Assembly: GCF_000300875.1 (NCBI RefSeq) | Contig: NZ_AMSG01000001.1 | Span: 334,437-398,436 of the forward strand | Length of the DNA: 64,000 nt | From: Galbibacter marinus | GTDB lineage: Bacteria; Bacteroidota; Bacteroidia; Flavobacteriales; Flavobacteriaceae | Direction of reading: 5' to 3' | Shown: piece after piece, positions 1 through 7,338 of the stretch | How positions within the stretch are numbered: the stretch's first letter is position 1 | Layout: the number at the start of each line of letters is the position of its first letter | Program-made: the position numbers and the translations under genes | Notes under the pieces: generated by a model | What the model was told of the DNA's origin: nothing | Seen by the model: the letters and a program-made list of their open reading frames with translations, nothing else | Databases searched by the model: none

Positions 1-348
1 AATTTTGCCGTTATCCCTATGGGATTTTGTTTTCCTGGAAAGGGGAAAACGGGAGATTTGCCTCCAAGACCAGAATGTCGACCCAAGTGGCACCCAAGTA
101 TCATAGAGTCTTTGAGTGAAGTGGAGTTAACTATATTAATCGGAGCTTACGCGCAAAAGGCGTATCTTGGAGAAAGATTTCAAAAGAATTTAACTCAAAC
201 GGTTTTGAACTATCACAAGTACCTACCCACCGAGTTTCCTATTCCTCACCCTTCTCCTACCAATAGATTTTGGATGGCGAAGAACAAGTGGTTTACTACC
301 GATGTCCTTCCAGTATTGCAGCAACGGGTCGAGATGATTTTAAGTTGA
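1..348 (+). CDS. Uracil-DNA glycosylase family protein, C-terminal part
   Basis: The reading frame is open from the first base of the window, so the N-terminal half lies outside it; an internal ATG at 19 is not the true start. The visible 116 residues carry the end of a uracil-DNA glycosylase superfamily fold: the glycine- and proline-rich stretch GFCFPGKGKTGDLPPRPEC, then the motif HPSPTNRFW near the C-terminus, which matches the HPS-type catalytic loop of this superfamily. These enzymes excise uracil or related damaged bases from DNA in the cytoplasm. The exact subfamily cannot be fixed from the fragment. Confidence 0.75.
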   Translation, partial: NFAVIPMGFCFPGKGKTGDLPPRPECRPKWHPSIIESLSEVELTILIGAYAQKAYLGERFQKNLTQTVLNYHKYLPTEFPIPHPSPTNRFWMAKNKWFTTDVLPVLQQRVEMILS

Positions 349-462
349 TTGATCTTATTTTTAGCTTAATATTCCGTATTTTTGATGGTTCAAACAGGAG
401 ATAAACTTTGATTCTCCTATTAATTTTATCTTGTTTAAATCCAACTTTTAAAAGCACTTATT

Positions 463-888
463 ATGGCAAATACAACTACAGTGGTAACCACCTGGAAAAA
501 CAATATGCAGTTTCATTCTACCAATCCTGCAGGGGAATTAAACATTGATGCAAGTCCAGAGGATGGAGGTGATGGAGAAGGACTACGCCCTAAAGCACTG
601 ATGCTATCAGCTCTTGCTGGGTGTTCTGGTTTGGATGTAGCCTCACTGATGAAAAAAATGAAGCTTGAAGTGGAGGATTTTAAAATTGACATCACTGCAC
701 AGCTTACTGATGAACATCCAAAATATTATCATAAAGTTAAAGTAGAATACCATTTCTATGGATCTAATTTGGATCAAAAGAAATTGGATAAGGCGGTTAA
801 TTTATCTGTAGAGAAATATTGCGGGGTGATGGAGATGTTTAGAAAATTCGCAGATATGGATATACAAACCATTTATCATAATTCTTAA
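463..888 (+). CDS. OsmC family protein
   Basis: A 141-residue protein of usual OsmC length. The family consists of small thiol peroxidases that reduce organic hydroperoxides in the cytoplasm. The segment ALAGCSGLDVASLMKKMK holds the first conserved cysteine, and the second lies in VEKYCGVME near residue 119, the two-cysteine pattern of OsmC/Ohr proteins. The N-terminal part with GDGEGLRPKALMLSA fits the OsmC core. The ATG at 463 is the natural start. It precedes recJ and, with msrB, msrA and selO further on, belongs to a run of oxidative-stress genes. Confidence 0.85.
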   Translation: MANTTTVVTTWKNNMQFHSTNPAGELNIDASPEDGGDGEGLRPKALMLSALAGCSGLDVASLMKKMKLEVEDFKIDITAQLTDEHPKYYHKVKVEYHFYGSNLDQKKLDKAVNLSVEKYCGVMEMFRKFADMDIQTIYHNS

Positions 889-972
889 TCTAAATTACAA
901 ATTCAAATCGAAAGCACTATAAAAATTCCTAAATACCGGTGGAACCTCTTAGCAGCACCTGCTAAAGATGAT

Positions 973-2634
973 GTGGCCTTTTTGGCAGGTCAATTAAATG
1001 TTGATCATAGTATAGCTAGCCTATTAATTCAAAGGGGCTTTTTAAACTTTGATCAATCCAAGACCTTCTTTAGACCTTCACTTAATGATCTACACGATCC
1101 CTTCTTAATGAAGGATATGCAAAAGGCTGTGGATCGTATTCAAAGAGCGATTGAAAATAAGGAGCACATTTTAGTTTACGGTGACTATGATGTAGACGGT
1201 ACAACTTCAGTGGCATTACTCTATAGTTACCTAAGCGAATCATATCCTTATGTTACCACTTATATTCCAGATCGTTACCAGGAAGGTTATGGTGTGTCTT
1301 TTGCAGGTATTGATTATGCCAAGCAGCATAATTGTAGCCTCATTATAGCTTTGGACTGCGGGATTAAAGCCTTGGATAAGGTGGCCTATGCCAAAGATGA
1401 AGGTATCGACTTTGTTATATGTGATCACCATAGACCTGGAGCTGAGGTCCCTGATGCGATTGCAGTTTTAGACCCCAAACAAGAAGACTGCTCTTATCCC
1501 TATAAGGAGTTATGCGGATGTGGAGTAGGATTTAAACTTATTCAAGCCTTGGCACTAAGTGATGGAAAAACCATCACAGACTTAATTTCATATTTGGACT
1601 TTGTTGCCACAGCAATTGGAGCAGACATTGTTCCCATCACAGGTGAAAATAGAGTATTGGCCTATTTTGGGATGATACAGATCAACGAATATCCAAGGGT
1701 TGGATTTAAGGCCTTGACTCCCCAATTGAATAGGAAGCTTAGTATGACGGATGTAATTTTTAAGATTGCTCCTCGAATTAATGCTGCTGGAAGAATGGAG
1801 CACGCAAGTTATGCGGTTGAAATACTGATTGAAAAAAAGCTAGAAAAGGCCATAGAAATGGCTCAAGGAATTGAAACCTTCAACAGTAGTCGGAAAGACT
1901 TGGACAAAGAAATCACCAAGGCAGCATTGGAACAAATAAGTAGAAACAAGGAGGAAGATTGTGCTACTACGGTTGTATATGATCCCTCTTGGCATAAGGG
2001 GGTTATCGGTATTGTAGCATCTCGTTTAACCGAGACCTATTACCGGCCTACAATTGTTTTTACTAAAAGTGGCGATAAGTTTGCTGCCTCCGCTAGATCT
2101 GTTAAGGGATTTGATGTTTATAATGCTTTAGAGGCATGCAGTGATTGTATAGAACAGTTTGGTGGACATATGTATGCCGCGGGTCTTACCCTAAGTCCAG
2201 ATCAGTACGGGCCTTTTAAGGAAAAATTTGAAAAAGTAGTACTCCAGACTATCGATAAGCGTCTATTGATCCCAGAAATTAAGGCAGATCTAAAAATTGA
2301 TTTTAACGATATCACGCCAAAATTTTATCGAATACTCAAGCAGTTCGCTCCTTTTGGTCCTGGAAATACCATACCAGTATTTCTGTCCCAAAACCTAAGG
2401 GATACTGGCAGTAGTAGATGTGTTGGTCAAGAGGATGCACATCTGAAACTCAGTCTAGCCCAATGTGACGGAGTGATTTTTGATGGAATTGCTTTTGGTA
2501 TGGGTCATAAACTAACTCTTTTAAAAAGTAATCAACCTGTGGACATCCTTTACACCATCGATGAGAATCATTTCAATGGAAAGACGAATCTCCAACTTAT
2601 CATAAGAGATATTAAGCCCACAATTCTCGGGTGA
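973..2634 (+). CDS. recJ: Single-stranded-DNA-specific exonuclease RecJ
   Basis: RecJ degrades single-stranded DNA 5' to 3' in recombination and mismatch repair. The DHH domain shows YGDYDVDG near residue 74, ALDCGIK and CDHHRPG; the DHHA1 domain shows FGGHMYAAGL, and the C-terminus is the OB-type domain. The start given is the GTG at 973, the only standard start codon available at the 5' end. The frame stays open upstream to 889, and its translation (including KYRWNLLAAPAKDD) resembles the usual RecJ N-terminus, so the real protein probably starts about 16-18 codons earlier on a rare start codon such as ATA 919 or ATT 925. See the finding on this. Confidence 0.9.
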   Translation: MAFLAGQLNVDHSIASLLIQRGFLNFDQSKTFFRPSLNDLHDPFLMKDMQKAVDRIQRAIENKEHILVYGDYDVDGTTSVALLYSYLSESYPYVTTYIPDRYQEGYGVSFAGIDYAKQHNCSLIIALDCGIKALDKVAYAKDEGIDFVICDHHRPGAEVPDAIAVLDPKQEDCSYPYKELCGCGVGFKLIQALALSDGKTITDLISYLDFVATAIGADIVPITGENRVLAYFGMIQINEYPRVGFKALTPQLNRKLSMTDVIFKIAPRINAAGRMEHASYAVEILIEKKLEKAIEMAQGIETFNSSRKDLDKEITKAALEQISRNKEEDCATTVVYDPSWHKGVIGIVASRLTETYYRPTIVFTKSGDKFAASARSVKGFDVYNALEACSDCIEQFGGHMYAAGLTLSPDQYGPFKEKFEKVVLQTIDKRLLIPEIKADLKIDFNDITPKFYRILKQFAPFGPGNTIPVFLSQNLRDTGSSRCVGQEDAHLKLSLAQCDGVIFDGIAFGMGHKLTLLKSNQPVDILYTIDENHFNGKTNLQLIIRDIKPTILG

Positions 2635-2735
2635 ATTGGACCGTTCAAACCTCTTGATAAACTGTTAGGAAAAGGATATAATTTCGACTATATTATAGTG
2701 ATATCAATGTTGTTTAATTAAATATGTAAAAGGAT

Positions 2736-3200
2736 ATGCTTACTTGGAAAGACATTATAAATTTCACTCAGAATTCGAATCCAACACCCAATAGGCGCGT
2801 GGAGAAAACTCCAGAGCAATGGAAAGAAATACTCACTGATCATCAATTTAAAATCACTAGACAAAAGGGTACAGAAATGGCGCACACAGGTGCTCATTGT
2901 ACCACACATGAACCTGGAAAATATCACTGCGCTTGTTGCGCTGAACCTTTGTTTGATTCAGGTATTAAGTTTGAATCAGGAACAGGATGGCCGAGCTTTA
3001 CGCAACCCGTTGCAGAAAACGCTATTAAATATGATAAAGATATTTCCTTTGGGATGGTACGCGTAGAGGTGATGTGCAACGTTTGCGATGCGCATCTAGG
3101 ACATGTGTTTCCTGATGGTCCTGAACCTTCTGGATTGCGATATTGCGTTAATTCTGCATCAATTGAACTTGAAAAACAAACACAGCATGAGCCAAAGTAA
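2736..3200 (+). CDS. msrB: Peptide-methionine (R)-S-oxide reductase MsrB
   Basis: MsrB reduces the R epimer of methionine sulfoxide in proteins. The 154-residue sequence has two CxxC zinc pairs (YHCACCAEP and VMCNVCDAH), the core FESGTGWPSFTQP, the GHVF motif and the catalytic cysteine in LRYCVNSAS. No signal peptide is seen, so the protein should be cytoplasmic. The 3' end overlaps msrA by 14 nt, which suggests translational coupling: both stereospecific reductases are made together. Confidence 0.95.
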   Translation: MLTWKDIINFTQNSNPTPNRRVEKTPEQWKEILTDHQFKITRQKGTEMAHTGAHCTTHEPGKYHCACCAEPLFDSGIKFESGTGWPSFTQPVAENAIKYDKDISFGMVRVEVMCNVCDAHLGHVFPDGPEPSGLRYCVNSASIELEKQTQHEPK

Positions 3201-3741
3201 CAACTATGAATTAGCAACCCTAGGAGGAGGCTGTTTTTGGTGTGTGGAAGCTGTTTTACAACGTTTAAAAGGCGTACATTCCATTACTTCAGGTTACTCT
3301 GGTGGAAATGCTCCTGGTCACCCAACCTATAGGGAGGTATGTTCCGGGCTCACTGGTCATGCGGAAGTAGTACAGGTAAGTTTTGATCCTACTATTATAA
3401 GCTATCAAGATTTACTTGGCATTTTTTTAACCAGTCATGATCCTACCACTTTAAATAGACAAGGTGGAGATGTGGGAACCCAATACCGATCTGTTATATT
3501 TTATCACAATGATAAGCAGAAGGAAATTGCGCAAGATGTTGTAAAGAAATTAGGATCTTATTTTGACGATCCAATTGTGACAGAAATCAGTCCTTTAGAT
3601 AAATTTTATCCAGCGGAGTCATATCATCAAGATTATTATAATAACAATCAATCTCAAGGATATTGTGCAATGGTAATTACTCCTAAAATTGTAAAGCTAA
3701 AACAGCACTTTGCCGACCGGTTGAAGCCCTTAGATAATTAA
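3187..3741 (+). CDS. msrA: Peptide-methionine (S)-S-oxide reductase MsrA
   Basis: MsrA repairs the S epimer of methionine sulfoxide. The conserved catalytic motif GGGCFWCVE lies 13 residues from the start, followed by GVHSITSGYSGG and DPTTLNRQGGDVGTQYRS, all diagnostic. The frame is open further upstream to 3103, but the internal ATG at 3187 gives the standard 184-residue length and places the active-site motif where the family has it; the upstream part is only msrB read in another frame. The 14-nt overlap with msrB supports an operon. Confidence 0.95.
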   Translation: MSQSNNYELATLGGGCFWCVEAVLQRLKGVHSITSGYSGGNAPGHPTYREVCSGLTGHAEVVQVSFDPTIISYQDLLGIFLTSHDPTTLNRQGGDVGTQYRSVIFYHNDKQKEIAQDVVKKLGSYFDDPIVTEISPLDKFYPAESYHQDYYNNNQSQGYCAMVITPKIVKLKQHFADRLKPLDN

Positions 3742-3763
3742 TGACTTTTTAAAGTTCAAACAA

Positions 3764-5344
3764 ATGGCACCAATGAAGAACCTTAACTTAAATATCGATA
3801 ATAGTTTTACTCGAGAACTCCCAGGGGATCCCATTTTAGAAAATTATATTCGCCAGGTTCAACAGGCAAGCTATTCTTTTGTGGAACCTCAAAAAAGTAA
3901 AGCACCAAAACTACTCCATGTCTCAAAGGATTTAAGTGATCAACTTGGCTTGTCTGAAAAGGATATCCAAGGGGGTCAATTCCTTAATATAGTCACGGGA
4001 AATGAGCCTTTATCCCAGAGTAAGCCCTATGCCATGAATTACGGCGGACATCAGTTTGGTAATTGGGCTGGGCAGTTAGGAGATGGACGGGCTATTAATA
4101 TTGGAGAAGGAATTAAAGGGGATAAACGATATGTTCTACAATTAAAAGGAGCTGGTAAGACTCCTTATTCTAGAAGGGGAGATGGACGAGCTGTGCTACG
4201 TTCCTCGATTCGTGAATATTTATGTAGTGAAGCCATGTTTCATCTTGGCATTCCTACCACAAGAGCTCTTTCACTTTCTCTAACTGGAGATAAGGTGCTC
4301 AGGGATATACTTTATGATGGCAATCCCGAGTACGAACTGGGTGCTATAGTCTCTAGAGTTGCTCCGAGTTTTATTCGCTTTGGTAATTTTGAACTTTACT
4401 CTCAAAGGGGTGATATAGAAAATCTTAAGCGATTGACTGATTACACGATAAAATACTTTTATCCTCATCTTGGAGCCCCATCCAAGACGACTTATATAGC
4501 CTTTTTTAAAGAAGTCATGAGGCGTACTCTGGATACGATTATTCACTGGCAGAGAGTAGGTTTTGTTCACGGGGTGCTAAATACTGATAATATGTCTATT
4601 CTGGGTCTCACTATTGATTATGGGCCATATGGATGGCTAGAGGTCTATGACCACAATTGGACTCCAAATACTACAGATTTACCACAAAAGCGATATCGAT
4701 TTGCTAACCAACACAATGTAGGATTGTGGAATCTCTATCAATTGGCCAATGCACTCTATCCTTTAATTGAGGAGTTAGAACCGATTGAAGAAATCCTTGA
4801 AAGTTATGAAAGTGCCTTTACCACAAAGTACTTAAAAATGCTAAGATCTAAGCTAGGCCTAGAAAAAGAACATCCTGATGACGTCGAGCTTTTAAGCGAA
4901 TTAGATCAAGTATTAACTCTCACAGAAACAGACATGACTCTGTTTTATAGAAAATTGAGTACCTTTAGCAAGAACAAACCAAAGCAAGGTTTAGATACGA
5001 TAATGGATGCCTTTTACGTTAAAGAAGAGCTTAACCATGAAATAAAACAAAAGTGGAATGCTTGGTTTGTAAAGTACAGTGAGCGTCTGAAGTTAGAGGA
5101 TGCCGCGGATGAACAACGAAAAATTAAAATGAATAACACAAACCCCAAATATGTGTTGAGAAACTATATGGCCCAGCTGGCAATAGATGCCGCCGAGCAG
5201 GGAGATTACGGTTTAATAGACCAATTTTACATCATGTTACAAAACCCATATAAAGAACAACCGCAGTTTGAAAAATGGTTTGCGAAACGACCACAATGGG
5301 CCGCTGATAAAGTAGGTTGCTCAATGTTATCCTGCAGTTCATAA
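3764..5344 (+). CDS. selO: Protein adenylyltransferase SelO (YdiU family)
   Basis: SelO is a pseudokinase-fold enzyme that transfers AMP from ATP to proteins (AMPylation) and is tied to redox homeostasis in other bacteria. Visible family motifs are MNYGGHQFGNWAGQLGDGRA, LQLKGAGKTPYSRRGDGRA, SSIREYLCSEAM and HGVLNTDNMSILGLTIDYGP, the last containing the metal-binding N and D residues. The C-terminus ends CSMLSCSS; many eukaryotic SelO proteins have selenocysteine there, while this one has cysteine, as bacterial members do. Length 526 aa is normal. It follows msrB-msrA by about 20 nt, so the three probably form one redox-repair transcription unit. Confidence 0.93.
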   Translation: MAPMKNLNLNIDNSFTRELPGDPILENYIRQVQQASYSFVEPQKSKAPKLLHVSKDLSDQLGLSEKDIQGGQFLNIVTGNEPLSQSKPYAMNYGGHQFGNWAGQLGDGRAINIGEGIKGDKRYVLQLKGAGKTPYSRRGDGRAVLRSSIREYLCSEAMFHLGIPTTRALSLSLTGDKVLRDILYDGNPEYELGAIVSRVAPSFIRFGNFELYSQRGDIENLKRLTDYTIKYFYPHLGAPSKTTYIAFFKEVMRRTLDTIIHWQRVGFVHGVLNTDNMSILGLTIDYGPYGWLEVYDHNWTPNTTDLPQKRYRFANQHNVGLWNLYQLANALYPLIEELEPIEEILESYESAFTTKYLKMLRSKLGLEKEHPDDVELLSELDQVLTLTETDMTLFYRKLSTFSKNKPKQGLDTIMDAFYVKEELNHEIKQKWNAWFVKYSERLKLEDAADEQRKIKMNNTNPKYVLRNYMAQLAIDAAEQGDYGLIDQFYIMLQNPYKEQPQFEKWFAKRPQWAADKVGCSMLSCSS

Positions 5345-5360
5345 CCAAAAAACCAATCAA

Positions 5361-5765
5361 ATGAAAACCAATCTTTTAACCCTGTTGTTGTTTATAACAT
5401 CACCTTCTCTATTGCTCGCCCAACAGGGAGACCAATGGACGGACAAAGTGTATTCCGTAGAAGGAAATTGGAAAATTCAAGAAGATCAAGGAACCTTTTA
5501 TTTTGTGTTAGGCAATGATTTTATGACCCTTGCTGGGCCAGATCTAAAGGTCTATCTATCCCCAATGACAATTGAGGAAATTGGTGATAGAGAATCTATT
5601 GACAAAAATGGAGGAGTAATGATTGCTGGGTTAAAATCTAATAAAGGTGCTCAAAAATATCCATTTCCAAAAGGTATCCAACCTGGTGATTATAAATCCT
5701 TAGTGATTTTTTGCCCTCAGTTTTCCGTGGTCTGGGGAGGAGTCTCTCTAGAGGCAGAAAATTAA
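5361..5765 (+). CDS. DM13 domain secreted protein
   Basis: A 134-residue protein with a clear signal peptide (hydrophobic residues 4-18, cleavage after LLLAQ). The body resembles the DM13 domain: YSVEGNWKIQEDQGTFYFVL, then FMTLAGPDLKVYLSP, and a C-terminal DYKSLVIFCPQFSVVWGG with the single conserved cysteine. DM13 domains have been proposed to take part in redox or electron transfer; this is a family proposal, not shown here. It starts 16 nt after selO, so it is probably co-transcribed with the msrBA-selO group and acts in the periplasm. Confidence 0.7.
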   Translation: MKTNLLTLLLFITSPSLLLAQQGDQWTDKVYSVEGNWKIQEDQGTFYFVLGNDFMTLAGPDLKVYLSPMTIEEIGDRESIDKNGGVMIAGLKSNKGAQKYPFPKGIQPGDYKSLVIFCPQFSVVWGGVSLEAEN

Positions 5766-5783
5766 AGGCAGTCAAGAGGAAGA

Positions 5784-6545
5784 TTAAGGATTCTCAAAAG
5801 TCTTGAGCTCCATAGTTTCTCCATCAAAAACCCCATAGGTATAATACTGAATCCAATCCCCAAGATTAATATAATGACTTTGATTCCCTAAGGAAATTTC
5901 AAGAGGCAGATGTCTGTGGCCAAACACAAAATAATCGCGGTGCTTTTGTTCTAATTTACGCTTTGCGTATTGTACCAACCACTCTTTATCTTCCCCTAAA
6001 AAGGTAATGTCTTCATCGCCAGAAATTAACTTATTTTTCACCGATAGATACTGTGCAAGGCGAACACCTAGATCGGGGTGTAACCATCTAAAGAACCATT
6101 TTGCCACAGGGTTTGTAAAAAGTTTTTTCATACGTTTATACCCTTTATCTCCAGGGCCCAAACCATCACCATGGCCTATAAAAAAAGATGTGTCATTAAA
6201 TTGAAACTCTTTGGGTTGATGAAAAACTTCAATATTGAGTTCCTGCTCGAAATAGCCATTCATCCACAAATCGTGATTTCCGACAAAATAATAAATAGGA
6301 ATTCCAGCATCGGTTAATTCAGCAAGTTTACCAAGAGTTCTAGTAAAGCCTTTTGGCACAACTGTTTTATACTCAAACCAAAAATCAAATAGATCCCCTA
6401 AGAGAAAAATAGCTGCAGCATCTTTACTTACAGTATCAAGCCAATGCACGAATTTCTTTTCGCGAACCAAACTCTGTTTTTGTGTAGGTGCTCCCAAATG
6501 ATTGTCGGAAGCAAAATATATTTTTTTACCCTTTGGAATTTGCAT
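5784..6545 (-). CDS. lpxH: UDP-2,3-diacylglucosamine diphosphatase (LpxH-type metallophosphatase)
   Basis: LpxH cleaves UDP-2,3-diacylglucosamine to lipid X in lipid A synthesis at the inner membrane. The calcineurin-like metallophosphatase motifs are in order: SDNHLG near residue 14, LLGDLFDFW, VGNHDLWM, FIGHGDGLG and FGHRHLP, which give all metal ligands. The length of 253 aa fits the Bacteroidota LpxH group. It is on the minus strand, convergent with the DM13 gene and downstream of queD, with about 53 nt between the two minus-strand genes. Confidence 0.85.
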   Translation of the reverse strand: MQIPKGKKIYFASDNHLGAPTQKQSLVREKKFVHWLDTVSKDAAAIFLLGDLFDFWFEYKTVVPKGFTRTLGKLAELTDAGIPIYYFVGNHDLWMNGYFEQELNIEVFHQPKEFQFNDTSFFIGHGDGLGPGDKGYKRMKKLFTNPVAKWFFRWLHPDLGVRLAQYLSVKNKLISGDEDITFLGEDKEWLVQYAKRKLEQKHRDYFVFGHRHLPLEISLGNQSHYINLGDWIQYYTYGVFDGETMELKTFENP

Positions 6546-6598
6546 TCGGTTTGTTTTGAGGATAAAGATATAATAATTAGAGAACTTCTAGGAGCGCA

Positions 6599-7051
6599 CT
6601 AGCTATTATCACTAGCATACCATTCGGCATAGGAACTTTCAGTTTCTTGAAGTCTGAGCGAAAAGAGTTTGATATGCGAAGGGAGTCGTTTTTGGATTTT
6701 AATGGCAAAATCAACCACCATGTTCTCACTTGTTGGTTGATAATCAACAAGAATTACATGATGACCGCGATTGGATAATTCCTCTGCCAGTTCCTTATGA
6801 GGCGTATTTTGATTAAATACAGTCGCATGATCAAATTGATCTACGATCTCTTCTTTTACAATTTTCTTTAAATCTCCAAAGTCGATAACCATGCCTAGTT
6901 TTACATTATTAGGATCTGTAATAGGACTGCCAATAACGGTCACCGATAGCTTGTAACTATGGCCGTGAACGTTTCTACACTTCCCGTCATAACCATAAAG
7001 TGCATGCCCAGTTTCAAAACTAAATTGTTTGGTAATTCTAATTGTGCTCAT
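6599..7051 (-). CDS. queD: 6-carboxytetrahydropterin synthase QueD / PTPS family
   Basis: Zinc enzyme of the 6-pyruvoyl-tetrahydropterin synthase family; QueD makes 6-carboxy-5,6,7,8-tetrahydropterin from dihydroneopterin triphosphate for queuosine synthesis. The zinc histidines are in FETGHALYG and NVHGHSYKL, the catalytic cysteine is in GKCRNVHGH, and the C-terminal ETESSYAEW holds the conserved glutamate pair. The cysteine in the CxxxHGH arrangement favours QueD over eukaryotic-type PTPS. Its promoter region faces the pectin locus and contains one of the two LacI-type operator copies. Confidence 0.87.
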   Translation of the reverse strand: MSTIRITKQFSFETGHALYGYDGKCRNVHGHSYKLSVTVIGSPITDPNNVKLGMVIDFGDLKKIVKEEIVDQFDHATVFNQNTPHKELAEELSNRGHHVILVDYQPTSENMVVDFAIKIQKRLPSHIKLFSLRLQETESSYAEWYASDNS

Positions 7052-7110
7052 CGTTTGAAAATTTGTGCAAAGATACTACAGAATTTCTAGCCTGATGGTG
7101 CAAATTATAA

Positions 7111-7124
7111 TGTTATCGATTGCA
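7111..7124. promoter_or_regulatory. LacI-type operator copy 1 (TGTTATCGATTGCA)
   Basis: This site matches the LacI/GalR-family consensus TGnnAnCGnTnnCA at every fixed position and differs from the second copy at 7275-7288 by one base. It lies about 60 bp from the queD start and 164 bp (centre to centre) from the second copy. A related ATCGAT core without the outer bases lies near 7172. Two sites of this kind could allow repression through a DNA loop; that is inference. Confidence 0.6.
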
Positions 7125-7243
7125 CAATAGAGGTGGTTTGTCTCAATTCCTCTATTAATACTTCAATAATCATCGATTATTATGGGGTATGATGTAGTTT
7201 GAGGAGCATTATGTTATGAAAAACGATAAAATTTAACTTAATA

Positions 7244-7274
7244 TTTGGAATTCTACAATTTATAAATATATTTG
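7244..7274 (+). promoter_or_regulatory. PUL promoter, TTTG-N19-TATATTTG
   Basis: A -33 element TTTG at 7244-7247 and a -7 element TATATTTG at 7267-7274 are separated by exactly 19 nt, the Bacteroidota vegetative promoter arrangement. It lies 65 nt before the SusC start and should drive the pectin locus. The LacI-type operator begins at the next base. Confidence 0.75.
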
Positions 7275-7288
7275 TGTAATCGATTGCA
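7275..7288. promoter_or_regulatory. LacI-type operator copy 2 (TGTAATCGATTGCA)
   Basis: All fixed positions of the LacI-family consensus TGnnAnCGnTnnCA are present. The site abuts the -7 box of the SusC promoter and would cover the transcription start, the classical position for repression. No LacI-family gene is in the window, so the regulator must be encoded elsewhere. Confidence 0.7.
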
Positions 7289-7338
7289 TTTATGAGTGTT
7301 TAAATTGCAGTTATAATCAACCACTAAAAACCAATTTT

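Noticed and set aside
3103..3186. N-terminal extension of msrA
   Set aside because: The 28 extra codons are msrB sequence in another frame and move the GGGCFWC motif away from its normal place.
5320..5344. Selenocysteine in SelO
   Set aside because: The C-terminal position is encoded by a cysteine codon; there is no in-frame TGA or SECIS-like element.
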